From Streptomyces sp. H39-S7 (GTDB lineage Bacteria > Actinomycetota > Actinomycetes > Streptomycetales > Streptomycetaceae): a stretch of 64,000 bases of DNA. Of this stretch, positions 8,026 through 17,408 are shown piece by piece. Location: assembly GCF_027158205.1 (NCBI RefSeq), contig NZ_JAPVLU010000041.1:23276-87275 (forward strand), in the 5' to 3' direction. Position numbers and translations under genes: made by a program. The notes beneath the pieces were generated by a model that saw nothing but the letters and a program-made list of their open reading frames with translations, was not told the origin of the DNA and made no database searches. Every line of letters begins with the position of its first letter. Positions within the stretch are counted from its first letter, which is position 1.

Positions 8026-8806
8026 GACAAGACCTCTCGGGTCCAGGAAAGAAAGGGAGAAGCCGCCGTGGGAAGGGTCACACAGAACGGCTCGGCTGAT
8101 CTTACTGCCAATTGTGCTACATGTGCGAGCTATTTCGTGTCGGGCTGACAGTTGACCATGCATTCAGCGAAGTACAAATCAACCTTTTTGGGAAAGTTGC
8201 CCACGCCTCCCATGAGAAGGCTGTGACCTATGTCATGGGGCAGGAGCAGCGCTGAGAAGGTAATGGATTGGATTGTTCGGCGATATCGCCGAGCGGCCCG
8301 TTCCTTCGATGAAAAGTCCTAGATGCCCCAGGCGAGTTAGGTCCGATTCGCCCTCCGCGAGGGAGTGGCCGAAATGTCCCTGAAATCAGGTGCGAGCCCC
8401 TGGCGAGCCCGGAGTACGCGACGATGGCCGCAACGCCGGGCCCCCTTTTCATGCGGCGCCCAGGACCCCGGGACGTAGCGCGTCGCCAGGATCCCGGTGC
8501 GGCCATCATGACGGTATCGTCGACCGCAAATTCAACGCCCGCATGCATATCGTCCAGCCAGCCGTTTTCGTGTGAACTGTCTTTCCTTGCCCTCCTGCGA
8601 TTTTTCGTACGAGCGCCGGCAAAGGGGGGCGGGGACCGGGTGAACGTGGATTGACGCGGCAGCTTTCCTCGTCGCGAGGTCAGCACAGAGTCCGGCCATC
8701 CGACGAGGCTGGGCTGTCTTCCTGGCCCGCGGGGCGACGATCCACGCGGTTTCACCGGGGAAGGCTACGGCCAAGCCGTATCGCGGGATCACCGGACGCC
8801 GCCGCA
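8026..8806. other. 780-bp intergenic region without a convincing gene
   Basis: Open frames here have no coding-like third-position pattern or ribosome sites. The part nearest 8026-8230 is comparatively AT-rich and should hold the promoter of the LAETG protein gene. The region 8230-8800 is the 3' flank of the flotillin gene. I see no RNA gene or insertion sequence in it. Confidence 0.5.
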
Positions 8807-10237
8807 CTACTCGGAGATCTCGATCTTGCCGTTGGATGATTCGGCGGGGGCGGGAGACGAGGCTGTGGTGCCTCGCTGGGTGATGCTCCGGAGCAGCTCT
8901 GCGAGGTCGACGCCGGTGGTGGAGCTGAGTAGTTCGAAGCCCTGGGCAACGTTGTTGGTGACCGTGCGGGAGAGCTGGCTTGCTCCGTCGGTGGAGATCA
9001 CCGTCATCTTGTCGATGGCGCTGAGCGGCTCGGCGGCTTTCGCGACGACCTGGGGCAGCACCTCGACCAACATCTGGATCATCGCTGCATCGCCGTACTG
9101 GGCGAATGCGTTGGCCTTCTTCTGCATGGCCTCGGCTTCGGCGGAGCCCTTCGCCGCGATCGCGGAGGCTTCGGCCTCGCCCTCGATCCGTACCGCGTCC
9201 GCGAGTGCGGCGCGGTGCTGCTGCTCGCCGAGACCGGTCAGGCGGGCGCGTTCGGCATCTGCTTCGGCCTGCTTGACCAGGGCGATCTTGCGGGCTTCGG
9301 CTTCCTGCTCGGCCTGGTAGCGGGCGGCGTCCGCGGGCTTGCGGACCTGGGTGTCCAGTTGGCGGTCGGTCAGTGCGGCCTGTCGCTGGGCGACCTTCTC
9401 CTGTTCGGCGAGGACCTCCTGCTGGCGGGCTGCGTCGGCGAGCGGTCCGGCCGCGTTGGCCTTCGCGGCTGCGGCTTCTGTCTCGACCCTGATCTCGGCC
9501 TGCTTCAGGTAGAAGGTCCGTTCCGCGATGGCGATCTCTTCAGCGGCCTTCAGCCGGGCTTGCTCGGAAGCCTGCCGGGCGATCGCCTCGGCGATGTCGG
9601 CCTCCTGCTTGGCGCGGGCGGCCTCCGGGCGGCCGAGGTCCTCCAGGTACGAGCCTTCGGTGGTGATGTCCTGGATCTGGAAGGCGTCCAGGACCAGGCC
9701 CTGCCCGGACAAGCTCGCCTCCGCCTCCTCGGCGACCTGCCCGGCGAAGGCGGCGCGGTCGCGGATGATGTCCTCCACGGACATCCGGCCGACGATGGCG
9801 CGCAGGGCGCCGGAGAGTACTTCCTGGGTGAAGCCGACGATGCCGTCCTGCTGCTGCAGGAAGCGTTGGGCGGCGGCCCGGATGGCGTCCTCGTTGCCGC
9901 CGACCTTGACGATCGCGACGCCTTCGAGGTTGGCCTTGACGCCGCGCAGGGTGACGGCTCCGCGAACTGCGATCGGGATGTGCCGGCTGGAGAGGTCCAG
10001 GGTGAACTTCTGCTGGACGAAGGGGACGACGAAGACGCCGCCACCCACGACGACCTTCTGGCCGCTGTTGTCGGTGCTGATCTGGCCGGTCTCGGGGTTC
10101 GTGGACGACTTCCCGCGGCGGCCGGTAATGATGAATGCCTCGCTGGGGCCTGCGACTTTGTAGCGGGTGATGACGACGAGGGCGAGCAGGACGAGGAGTA
10201 CGACGACTCCCACGACGGCGCCGGCGACTGGACTCAT
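8807..10237 (-). CDS. Flotillin (SPFH/Band 7) family protein
   Basis: This 476-residue protein has one N-terminal membrane helix (residues 6-24, VVGVVVLLVLLALVVIT). An SPFH domain follows (about 30-200: YKVAGPSEAFIITGR, VVPFVQQKFTLDLSSRHIPI, VGRMSVEDIIRDRAAFAGQV), then a long Ala/Glu/Lys/Gln-rich coiled coil (about 205-370) and a C-terminal oligomerisation segment. Length and order match bacterial FloT/YuaG. Flotillins assemble into membrane cages that organise lipid microdomains. The gene is 71 bp downstream of an NfeD-like gene, the usual bacterial partner, so the two form an operon. Finding it as cargo on an integrated element is unusual. Confidence 0.9.
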   Translation of the reverse strand: MSPVAGAVVGVVVLLVLLALVVITRYKVAGPSEAFIITGRRGKSSTNPETGQISTDNSGQKVVVGGGVFVVPFVQQKFTLDLSSRHIPIAVRGAVTLRGVKANLEGVAIVKVGGNEDAIRAAAQRFLQQQDGIVGFTQEVLSGALRAIVGRMSVEDIIRDRAAFAGQVAEEAEASLSGQGLVLDAFQIQDITTEGSYLEDLGRPEAARAKQEADIAEAIARQASEQARLKAAEEIAIAERTFYLKQAEIRVETEAAAAKANAAGPLADAARQQEVLAEQEKVAQRQAALTDRQLDTQVRKPADAARYQAEQEAEARKIALVKQAEADAERARLTGLGEQQHRAALADAVRIEGEAEASAIAAKGSAEAEAMQKKANAFAQYGDAAMIQMLVEVLPQVVAKAAEPLSAIDKMTVISTDGASQLSRTVTNNVAQGFELLSSTTGVDLAELLRSITQRGTTASSPAPAESSNGKIEISE

Positions 10238-10308
10238 GATGGTTCCCCCCTGCCTCCCGGGGGACGGCAGATCGATGCGGTCGGATTCAGGTGATGCAGG
10301 AACGTCTG

Positions 10309-10818
10309 TCAGGGGTGGACGGGGCGCACCGCGACCGAAGTGGTCGACAGCACTGCTTCCACCCAGATCTCGGCACCTCGTTCGACGGGAACCGGGCTCT
10401 TGGCCGCGAACTTCGCCAGCTGGCCCGCGCGACGCAGCAGCACCTCGCCATAGCCGTCGGCCGGGATGGCGGTGACAACCGAACCAGCCATGCCCACGAG
10501 ATCGCTACCGCGCGGAGTAACGGCCGTCTGCCCGCGCATCAGCGTGCGGCTGAGCTTCAAAGTCAACCAGCCGGTCGCGACACCCGCGAGAGCGCCCGTG
10601 AGAGTGGCGCCGATGGGCCCGAGTGAGGTGGTGCCCAGCACGATGGCGCCGCCGAAGCCCAGCATGGAGACGAACCCCGCGACGACCGGGAGCGACAGCA
10701 AGCCGTCGAACACCCCGTCCAGGACGCCGTCGAAGAGCCCCTCGGCTACACCATCGAAGATCAACGAAAGCGCGAGCAGGACGATTCCCGCCGTTCCGAG
10801 ACAAAGAAACACGGTCAT
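10309..10818 (-). CDS. NfeD-like membrane protein (flotillin partner)
   Basis: The 169-residue product starts at an ATG with AGAAGGGG about 8 nt upstream. Two to three hydrophobic segments (residues 3-22, 40-62, 66-88) are followed by a basic linker and an OB-fold-like C-terminal domain (about 100-165: GSDLVGMAGSVVTAIPADGYGEVLLRRAGQLAKFAAKS..IWVEAVLSTTSVAVRPV). This matches short YuaF/NfeD proteins, whose OB fold works with flotillin. It precedes the flotillin gene in the same operon. Assignment rests on domain layout plus context. Confidence 0.75.
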   Translation of the reverse strand: MTVFLCLGTAGIVLLALSLIFDGVAEGLFDGVLDGVFDGLLSLPVVAGFVSMLGFGGAIVLGTTSLGPIGATLTGALAGVATGWLTLKLSRTLMRGQTAVTPRGSDLVGMAGSVVTAIPADGYGEVLLRRAGQLAKFAAKSPVPVERGAEIWVEAVLSTTSVAVRPVHP

Positions 10819-11228
10819 CCGTTCCACCCCTTCTGCCCTGCTGATCCGCGGGTCGGGGGATGGTCCCACCGGAGCGGGGAGAGACACATTGCCGCTTCCC
10901 GGCAATTTTTTCCCGTCTTTGATGCCGCCTTGCCCTTCCGAATGTTTCTCGCCGCAACGCTGGCCGCTCACAGGGCCCGTAGAGGAGACAGGTGCTCCGA
11001 TCCCTTGTGCACCGCGGCCCAGGTCACGTTCTCGGGTGCGGCGCAGGGCCGCTTCCGACACCGGGTCCGTCCTCGTTCCCCTGCGAATGCCGCCGATGCT
11101 GCACCGCGGCACACCGACAATGTTGATGGACTCCCGCTGCCGGGTGCCGTGCTCGTCTGGCGTTCTGACATTGTTGCCCTTCGTGCGTCAAGTAGCCGTC
11201 ACAAGCCCGTCAAGATCCAGGAGACCAC
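10819..11228. promoter_or_regulatory. Divergent promoter region between the NfeD and PucR-type genes
   Basis: This 410-bp region separates divergent genes and must contain both promoters. An inverted repeat, ACAATGT (11117-11123) and ACATTGT (11168-11174), centred about 83 bp before the regulator start, is a possible operator. No RNA gene or ORF with coding character is seen. Confidence 0.35.
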
Positions 11229-12296
11229 GTGGCGCAGCGGGAGATACCCGAGCACTACCTAGACGAATATGGCCACATATTGGCCGAAGTGTCCTCGACG
11301 GGGCGGCGACTGACCCGCGACGAGCTCGAATCTCGCCGGTCGCTGGGAGAACAAGCGGCCGAGGACGGGCACGGCCTGCGAGCCCTCGTCCGCGCCCACC
11401 TGGCCGCCACGCGGGCTGCTCTGCCGAACCTCCCCAAGATCACTGGCCGGGTCGACAGCGTCCTGGCCGCCGTCGAGCAGGCCGTCGACGCCTTCGCGGA
11501 GGGCCATGAGCGTGCGCAGCGGCTCGCAGTGCGCCAGGAAGAGGCGGCCCGGCGCGAGTTCATTGATGATCTACTTTACGGTCGCAGCGATCTGGGCCGT
11601 CTCGCGGAGCGGGCCAAGCACTTCGGGTTGCTGCTGTCCCAGGCGCACGCCGTCGCAGTTGCGGAGGGCCCGGCGGCGTACGACGACACCGACCCGGTCA
11701 CCCGGCGCGTGGAGCGCGCCTTGATCAGCCGGTTCGGTGATCGCCGGATCCTGCTCACCACCAAGGAGGGCCGGCTGGTCTGCGTCGCCCCAGGCGACCA
11801 GGCCGATGTCCTGACGCATTTCGCCCAGCAGGCATACGCGGCGGTCGGCGGGGGGAGGACGGCGATCGGCCGCTCCCACTCGGGAGCGGGCGGTGTGGTC
11901 CATTCATATGAGGAAGCCCTCAGCGCACTCGATCTCGCGGAGCGCATGAACCTCGGCGATGCCCTTCTCCGCGCAGCCGACCTCTTGGTATTCCCAGTCC
12001 TCACCCGAGACCGGCAAGCCATGTCCGACCTGGTGAGCAGTACCTTGGGCCCGCTCCGGCAGGCCCGAGGCGGGGCTGAACCGCTCTTGGAGACCTTGAC
12101 CGCCTACTTCGACTCAGGCTGCGTCTCGGCCGAGGCGGCGCGCCGCCTCAGTCTGAGCGTACGGGCCTTGACCTACCGTCTCCATCGCATTCACCAGCTC
12201 ACCGGCTCCGACCCCGCCGAGCCAATGCACCGCTACACCCTTCAGACCGCCGTGATCGGTGCCCGGCTCCTGGACTGGCCTGGCAACGAAATCTAG
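11229..12296 (+). CDS. PucR/CdaR-family transcriptional regulator
   Basis: This 355-residue protein starts at GTG 11229. A central GGDEF-like/CdaR domain (about residues 135-255) is followed by a C-terminal PucR-type helix-turn-helix: SGCVSAEAARRLSLSVRALTYRLHRIHQLTG (about 298-330). The N-terminal 120 residues are helical. Such regulators respond to metabolites and usually act on neighbouring genes. It is divergent from the NfeD-flotillin operon and may control it. Ligand unknown. Confidence 0.8.
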   Translation: MAQREIPEHYLDEYGHILAEVSSTGRRLTRDELESRRSLGEQAAEDGHGLRALVRAHLAATRAALPNLPKITGRVDSVLAAVEQAVDAFAEGHERAQRLAVRQEEAARREFIDDLLYGRSDLGRLAERAKHFGLLLSQAHAVAVAEGPAAYDDTDPVTRRVERALISRFGDRRILLTTKEGRLVCVAPGDQADVLTHFAQQAYAAVGGGRTAIGRSHSGAGGVVHSYEEALSALDLAERMNLGDALLRAADLLVFPVLTRDRQAMSDLVSSTLGPLRQARGGAEPLLETLTAYFDSGCVSAEAARRLSLSVRALTYRLHRIHQLTGSDPAEPMHRYTLQTAVIGARLLDWPGNEI

Positions 12297-12712
12297 CCCG
12301 GTTAGAACCCCGCACGTCGAAGCATGGCAAGGCGTATCGGCGGATTTTCGATCCGACCGATCAGAAGTCTTTTCGCACCTTTGTGGCCGAGACGTTGATC
12401 TTTGGAAGGCTTGGACGCAGCAGCGGGGATTTCGTGGCGCGAGTTTCAGTGGCTGGTACGAACCTGCGACGAAGCCGGCCCCACTTGGTCGCCATCTGGG
12501 CGGGCCTCGACGCAGGCGCGGTGATCGCCGGGAACTACCTTCAGTAGTTCCCGCCGATCACCGACGTTTGTGGCTCTCGTGTGCCCTTGATGTGTCTCTC
12601 TGGCGCGCCTTCATCGTCGCTTAGGCCGCTGCTTCGGAGGCGGAAAGCGCACAGGGGTCACCAAGCTTGCGATGTTGCCTCAGGCTCGCACAGCCTGCGG
12701 TGGGTCAACCGC
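12297..12712. other. 416-bp intergenic region with a long hairpin
   Basis: Between the convergent PucR-type and CYTH genes, no complete gene is found. A 20-bp hairpin with one C-C mismatch and a 5-nt loop spans 12519-12563 and could terminate transcription in either direction. Just before it, 12490-12519 can be read as VAIWAGLDAG, resembling the start of IS110-type transposases, but it is too short to call. Confidence 0.4.
12519..12563. terminator. 20-bp imperfect hairpin, likely bidirectional terminator
   Basis: Arms 12519-12538 and 12544-12563 pair with a single C-C mismatch, loop CTTCA. It lies between two convergent transcription units. There is no T-run, as is common in high-GC actinomycetes. 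Confidence 0.5.
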
Positions 12713-13282
12713 TCAGGATGCGGTGTGGCGGCCGAGGACCAGGTGCGGGTAGCCGGCGTGGATGCGCTCGCCGAGCTCGGCACCGATGGTGGCGATGAAC
12801 TCGTCCAGGCGGGTGGTGGCAGCTTCGATGCTGGCGGCTTCGCCCTTGAACTCGAACTCGATGAAGGTGCCGAGGTCGGCCACCTCGTCGAAGGCGACGG
12901 CGATGTCCCCGTCGCTGGTGGTCCACTCCTCGCGGACCTTGTCGACGGTGGCGATCTCCTTGTAGTCGAGTGCGTCCAGGAGCATGGTGACGGCCTTCGG
13001 ATCGGTGACGGCCGACTCGTACTCGTCGCAGTGCGTCTTCAGTTGGGCCTCGATCGGGTGCCACCGCTTGAAGTTCAGGGACGCGGTGTTGTCCTCGACG
13101 CGGACCCGTAGCCATTCGGAGATCGTCGTGGGGGCGAGGAAGTCCCGATGGGGAGCGTTGTAGTAGGTGTCGATTTGCCGGGACGCCTCGCCGGGTTTGG
13201 CTTCCATCCGCGTCAGGGTGTCCTTGACGGACTGGGTCGGGACAGCGAGCCGGTACTTCTGCTCGACTTCGGTGTACTCCAC
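12713..13282 (-). CDS. CYTH-domain protein (class IV adenylate cyclase/triphosphatase fold)
   Basis: The 189-residue protein starts at GTG 13282 with AAAGGAG 5 nt upstream, 29 nt after the aldo/keto reductase stop; a longer TTG start was rejected. The N-terminus VEYTEVEQKYRL carries the ExExK signature of the CYTH fold, followed by alternating charged strands (SEWLRVRVED, ASLNFKRW, DIAVAFDEV, FIEFEFKG) that line the triphosphate tunnel. Members hydrolyse triphosphorylated substrates or, less often, make cAMP. As last gene of the radical SAM cassette it may act on a phosphorylated intermediate or a nucleotide. Fold confident; reaction unknown. Confidence 0.82.
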   Translation of the reverse strand: MEYTEVEQKYRLAVPTQSVKDTLTRMEAKPGEASRQIDTYYNAPHRDFLAPTTISEWLRVRVEDNTASLNFKRWHPIEAQLKTHCDEYESAVTDPKAVTMLLDALDYKEIATVDKVREEWTTSDGDIAVAFDEVADLGTFIEFEFKGEAASIEAATTRLDEFIATIGAELGERIHAGYPHLVLGRHTAS

Positions 13283-13311
13283 GGTGTCTCCTTTGCCGCT
13301 GGGGGCGTGGG

Positions 13312-14388
13312 TCAATTCTTTCGATGGGCGTTCGTGCCGGGCTGGGAATCGGTCATCTTCTCCCGTACGGGTGACATGACGGCGTGCAGGAAGTCCATGT
13401 CTCCGTCGGTGATCGGTTCGTTGGCGCGGGCCAGGGTGGTGCTGATCTGGGAGGCATCCCGGAATCCGATGAGGGCGACCGCCTTAGGGGCGTCGTGCAG
13501 GGCATATTGCACTGCAGCTCTGGCGAGGTCCTGGCGGGCTGCGCCGAACCGTCGTCCGATCTGGTTCACCGCGTTTCCCAGCAGGCGCAGAAGATCGGCG
13601 TCGACCGGCTTACCAGAGCGGTGGTCGGAGGCGCTGAACGTGCGTTCGGAGCCGGTCTGGCGGGTGCCCAGGAGGAGTCCCTGTCCGAGGACTTGCTTGA
13701 TCATGACGCCGATTCCTTCGGCGCGCGCGAAGGCGAAGATGTCGGTCTCGCCGGGTGAGTACCGGGGGCTCATCAGGTTGTGGCGGACGGTGAGCACGTC
13801 CGGGCGTACGGATCGGAGCAGGTGCAGGAAGCGGCGCGTCTCGGCCGCGTGGGGGTGGCTGGGCCGGTCTGCCCATTCCAGGGCGAACCGGTGGGGTGTG
13901 CGCATCCCGATGGCGTGGATCAGACCCCGATCGCGCAACTGGACGACGCTGTCGATCGTTGGTTGCAGGTAGGTGTCGCGGTCGCCGAAGTCGCTGCTGT
14001 GCAGATGGTAGAGGTCCAGGTAGCCGGTTCCCAGGTTGTCCAGGGTGGTGGCGAACTGGCGGTGTATCTGGCTGGGGAGGTAGGGGTGTCGGGCGGTGCC
14101 GGCGAAGTACCCGACTTTGCTGGAGATCACGAGGTTGTTGCGGGTGGTCTCGCGCAGCAGGCGGCCGATGAGGCGTTCGGAGCGGCCGAGCCCGTAGACG
14201 TCTGCGGTATCGAAGACGGTGACGCCCAATTCGTGTGCGCGAACCAGCCCAGCGTAGGCGGCGTCTTCGTCCACTCCGTCCCAACCGATCGGTGTCCCGT
14301 TGTTGACGGCGGGACCGCCGATGGTCCAGCAGCCCGCGCCGAACCGTGACACCTTCCGGCCGAGGCCCGGCATGTCGTGGTGGTCCAT
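13312..14388 (-). CDS. Aldo/keto reductase
   Basis: This 358-residue protein starts at ATG 14388, 10 nt after the radical SAM stop. The AKR catalytic tetrad is visible: Asp and Tyr in VFDTADVYGLGRSERLIG (about residues 57-70), Lys in NNLVISSKVG (about 92) and His in YLDLYHLHSSDFGD (about 126). The AKR barrel extends to about 335 with the NADPH-binding segment GFRDASQISTTLARANEP near the C-terminus. It should reduce a carbonyl with NADPH. The substrate is probably produced by the radical SAM enzyme encoded just upstream, an inference from tight operon spacing. Confidence 0.88.
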   Translation of the reverse strand: MDHHDMPGLGRKVSRFGAGCWTIGGPAVNNGTPIGWDGVDEDAAYAGLVRAHELGVTVFDTADVYGLGRSERLIGRLLRETTRNNLVISSKVGYFAGTARHPYLPSQIHRQFATTLDNLGTGYLDLYHLHSSDFGDRDTYLQPTIDSVVQLRDRGLIHAIGMRTPHRFALEWADRPSHPHAAETRRFLHLLRSVRPDVLTVRHNLMSPRYSPGETDIFAFARAEGIGVMIKQVLGQGLLLGTRQTGSERTFSASDHRSGKPVDADLLRLLGNAVNQIGRRFGAARQDLARAAVQYALHDAPKAVALIGFRDASQISTTLARANEPITDGDMDFLHAVMSPVREKMTDSQPGTNAHRKN

Positions 14389-14398
14389 CTGATCCTCC

Positions 14399-16537
14399 CT
14401 AGGTTCCGCAGGGGTCTGAGGCGTTGATCAGCTGCCAGCCGGTGGCGGACTCCCACCGGCCGTGTTCGTGGCGGAGCATCTTGGCGTGCTCCCCGCGCAG
14501 TTGCGCTCCCACCTGCTCGACGGTGGACGCCATGCGCTCGCGCAGCCGGTCGATCCGGGCCTCCAGCAAGGTGCCGATGAGGACGGTGAGCTGCTGCTCG
14601 GCGTGCTCCTCGACCGGGATCAGGGGGTGGGCCTCGATGACGGCGATCATGTCGCCAAGAACGGTGAACGCTGCGTCCTTGAGGACGACGCGGGCTGCGC
14701 GCACCGCGTCGCGTTGGTCGCCGTCGAGGATCTTCTCCAGCGACTTGAGCGTGTAGTCCAGGGCGAAGTTCCGGTCGACCCAGCGCTGTGCCCACGTGCT
14801 GGCGACGCCGATACGCCAGTCCGCGAACCGGGCATCGACACGGCCCATCGACGGCCGAATATCGCCGGTCAGGCCGTGTTCCTGGGCTTTGCGGGTGTAA
14901 GCAGCTCCGATCAGGCATTCCATCGAGACGAGCATGTAGGAGATGCCCGTGTGCAGAGGGCTGCCGGTCGCCGCCTGAGCTACGAACGCCTCGTCCCGTA
15001 CCCCGCGCACGATGTCGGCCGGCGCCAGGTGGGGCTGCGGGAGCAGCAGGAGATCGGTTCGGCCTTGGAAGGCGTAGGTGGCCTTCAGCTCCTCCAGCGT
15101 CATCAGGTGGTCGAAGGTGATGTACGTGAAGCGCGTGGGGACGCCGAGCGCGGACAAGGTACGAATGGCCAGGGCGTTCTGCTCGCCGCCGGTCTCCTTG
15201 TTGAACCGGGCCAGGATGGAGTCGACTCCCGATTCCACGCCGAACAGCATCCGGCGCAGGCCCCGGTTCACGAGCGTGCGCCACATGTCGGCCCGCTCCA
15301 CGTGCCACGCAGCGTCGCGGTCGGTCCGTACGACCTGGTCCACCCGGCAGCTCGATTCCCAGGCGAACCCGGCTTCGTGCAGTACCCGGCCGACGTCCAG
15401 CGCCCGGGAGACAGCATCGTCACCGCGGCCGATGAACTCCTCGTCGACCAGGTACAGGGTCCGCGACACATCCGGATAACGGTCGTAGACCTTCCGCATT
15501 TCGCCCAGCATCCACGGCAGCCGCTCCGGGGCGGCTCCGGACCAGGTGCCCTTGTGGCCGCGCGGGCAGAACGAGCAGAAATTCGTGCACCCTCGGCTTG
15601 CCTCCAGCTGGGCCACACCGTGGTGCTCGAACGTGGCGGGGAGAAGATCAAGTTCGGGGAAGATATCCGCCGTCGCGTCGCGCGCTATCGGCTTGGCTGT
15701 GCGACGCCGGGCGATGGCTATGCCGCCTCCTCTGGCGGTTCCGTTGTAGCCGAGCGCCGGGATGTGCTGGCGCTCAAGGTCGCCGTGCCAGTGCCCGAGG
15801 AGCCCTTCGATCGTGGCTTCCCCGCCAGCACGGGCCACCAGCAGGTCCGGGTAGCGCTCCAGGAGCAAGCCTTCGTTGCGTGCGGTGAGGCTTCCACCGA
15901 CCACGATGACGGGCGGCTCCGGCTGGGCGAAGACCGTGTCCAGCAGTGTGATTAGGAGGTCGTGCTGGCCGAAGGTTGCGGACACTCCCAGAATGTCGGG
16001 GGCCTCGATCCGCACCTGGGTGATCAGATCCCTCAACGTCACGCCGAGCTGCATGTCTGCCAGGGACACGGTGCCCAGGAGGGTGGAGCGGGCGGCGCGT
16101 GCCACGTCGGAGATGCCTAACGGGAAGCGGGGGAGCGGGAAGTACTCCGGGTGGTACAGGGCTGCGAGCAGCACACGGGGGCGGTTGAACCGGCCGACGG
16201 CGTGCTCGTCCAGATCTGCCAGCGACAGCCAGGATCCGGCGTCGTCGAGGTGGAGGTGCCCGTCCAGCCAGGCCGGCCAGCCCCGCGTCTCGTGCGGCTG
16301 TCCGGACAGGTCCGCGACTACCCATCGCCTGTCGGAGCATTCCAGGAGGACCAGGCGCCGTTCGAGTGTGCCGGTGACGTGGACTCGCCCGGTGTGGCAG
16401 GACGCGAGGGCTGAGCGCAGGGCTTCGGGGGCGATCGACAGGCCGTGGATGTCCTGTTCCGCCAACCTGTGTTGGTCGTCGGGTGATCCGGCCAGCCGGA
16501 GGATCTCTCGCAGCCTGGTGCCTGTGTCGAGGGACAT
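14399..16537 (-). CDS. B12-binding-domain radical SAM enzyme
   Basis: This 712-residue protein starts at ATG 16537 with AAAGGA upstream. Residues 150-245 form a cobalamin-binding-like Rossmann domain (DILGVSATFGQHDLLITLLDTVF, VIVVGGSLTARNEGLLL). The radical SAM core follows with C317-x3-C321-x2-C324 (CTNFCSFC) and MLFGVESG near 430. A helical C-terminus (about 640-700) looks coiled-coil. Class B cobalamin-dependent radical SAM enzymes methylate unactivated carbons or rearrange rings. It lies in a five-gene operon with an aldo/keto reductase and a CYTH protein. I do not recognise the exact subfamily, and the 130-residue N-terminal extension is unassigned. Confidence 0.88.
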   Translation of the reverse strand: MSLDTGTRLREILRLAGSPDDQHRLAEQDIHGLSIAPEALRSALASCHTGRVHVTGTLERRLVLLECSDRRWVVADLSGQPHETRGWPAWLDGHLHLDDAGSWLSLADLDEHAVGRFNRPRVLLAALYHPEYFPLPRFPLGISDVARAARSTLLGTVSLADMQLGVTLRDLITQVRIEAPDILGVSATFGQHDLLITLLDTVFAQPEPPVIVVGGSLTARNEGLLLERYPDLLVARAGGEATIEGLLGHWHGDLERQHIPALGYNGTARGGGIAIARRRTAKPIARDATADIFPELDLLPATFEHHGVAQLEASRGCTNFCSFCPRGHKGTWSGAAPERLPWMLGEMRKVYDRYPDVSRTLYLVDEEFIGRGDDAVSRALDVGRVLHEAGFAWESSCRVDQVVRTDRDAAWHVERADMWRTLVNRGLRRMLFGVESGVDSILARFNKETGGEQNALAIRTLSALGVPTRFTYITFDHLMTLEELKATYAFQGRTDLLLLPQPHLAPADIVRGVRDEAFVAQAATGSPLHTGISYMLVSMECLIGAAYTRKAQEHGLTGDIRPSMGRVDARFADWRIGVASTWAQRWVDRNFALDYTLKSLEKILDGDQRDAVRAARVVLKDAAFTVLGDMIAVIEAHPLIPVEEHAEQQLTVLIGTLLEARIDRLRERMASTVEQVGAQLRGEHAKMLRHEHGRWESATGWQLINASDPCGT

Positions 16538-16673
16538 GGACAGGGGTCCTTTCGGGAGGGATGGGCGGGAGGTGGAATCCGGCGGCCGGGCGGGAAGTGG
16601 CACCGCGCGGCCGCCGGGGACTGCGGCGGGAGGTGACGGAGCATGAAGAACACCGGAGCACAGGGGCCCGGGG

Positions 16674-16877
16674 TTAAACCGGCAGGTGGGCGGCTTCGTC
16701 GGCGATGGGCGGCACGTCAGGGCGGGAGGCTGCCACGGGGACTCGTGCCGCCTCCGTTACGTGCGGTGCGAGGATCACGGCTGGCGGGAGCAGCCCCAAC
16801 AAGCCCAGCAGGGCCACGGCCACCCCGGCTTCGAGGATCGTGGGGCAGCCGCGTGCACCCCGCTCACCGTCAGCCAC
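16674..16877 (-). CDS. Small single-pass membrane protein, 67 aa
   Basis: Starting at GTG 16877, whose codon lies just inside the end of the preceding gene (8-nt overlap), this frame has one strong hydrophobic segment (about residues 18-37, AVALLGLLGLLPPAVILA) and a proline/alanine tail. The overlap with the upstream helical protein gene implies translational coupling. A 136-bp gap then leads to the radical SAM gene. No family recognised. It could be a membrane anchor or a tiny substrate or transporter accessory, but nothing in the sequence proves this. Confidence 0.5.
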   Translation of the reverse strand: MADGERGARGCPTILEAGVAVALLGLLGLLPPAVILAPHVTEAARVPVAASRPDVPPIADEAAHLPV

Positions 16878-17193
16878 CTTCCTTCGACGCTGCGGCGTAG
16901 CGGGCCAGATGATCAACGGTCTTGGCCAGCAGACGGAGGTTCGCTGCAGGGTCCTGTACGGGGTCCTGCACTACGGCTCGCGCATGGCGGACGGTGTTCA
17001 CCGCGATGTCGCGCGCCCGGGAATCCGCGAGGTTCGCGGCGTAGGCGTCGGCCGGGTCCAGGAGGGCCCCGATGTAGGTACGGAGGCGTCCGCGCAGCAC
17101 ATCGGTGGCAGGCCCCGTCGGCCTGCCTTCGGCCAGGGCCAGGGCGAGCCGGACATCACTGGCCATGTCGGCGGCGCCGGCCGGGGTCGTCAT
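16870..17193 (-). CDS. Small helical protein, DUF6415-like
   Basis: The 107-residue product starts at ATG 17193 with GGAG about 6 nt upstream. It is all-helical, with LRGRLRTYIGALLDPADAYAANLADSRARDIAVNTVRHARAVV followed by NLRLLAKTVDHLARYAAA. This resembles the DUF6415 proteins often found near actinomycete natural-product and XRE-regulator loci; the match is from memory of the pattern and is tentative. It is the first gene of the leftward operon ending in the CYTH gene. Function unknown. Confidence 0.6.
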   Translation of the reverse strand: MTTPAGAADMASDVRLALALAEGRPTGPATDVLRGRLRTYIGALLDPADAYAANLADSRARDIAVNTVRHARAVVQDPVQDPAANLRLLAKTVDHLARYAAASKEGG

Positions 17194-17408
17194 CGGGACT
17201 CCGCGGGCAGAAGCACCGCGTGGGTTGCGGGGGTACAGGCGCCTTCAATGGTGGATTTGTCGGTGGTGTGCACGGGCGTGATCACCGTTTTCCGTTCGAT
17301 GAGCGAGCACCTTCTCTGTGCTGTTCAGTCAACGGGTGGGTACGCACGGTGAGGAGGTGCCAGGCTGTAGGCCAGTCGTAGGCCCGTGTAGGCCAACCCA
17401 GGGCGGAC
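17194..17408. promoter_or_regulatory. Divergent promoter region of the radical SAM operon and its regulator
   Basis: These 215 bp separate the leftward five-gene operon from the rightward XRE-TPR gene and should carry both promoters and the regulator's operator. The part around 17280-17340 is the least GC-rich. I cannot define a convincing symmetrical operator by eye. Confidence 0.4.

Noticed and set aside
8228..8807. Several minus-strand frames of 90-175 codons
   Set aside because: No ribosome site, no G/C third-position bias in a consistent frame, and they overlap each other; treated as intergenic.
12490..12545. IS110 transposase start (IWAGLDAG)
   Set aside because: Only about ten residues resemble the family and the frame stops at once; too short to call an insertion sequence.
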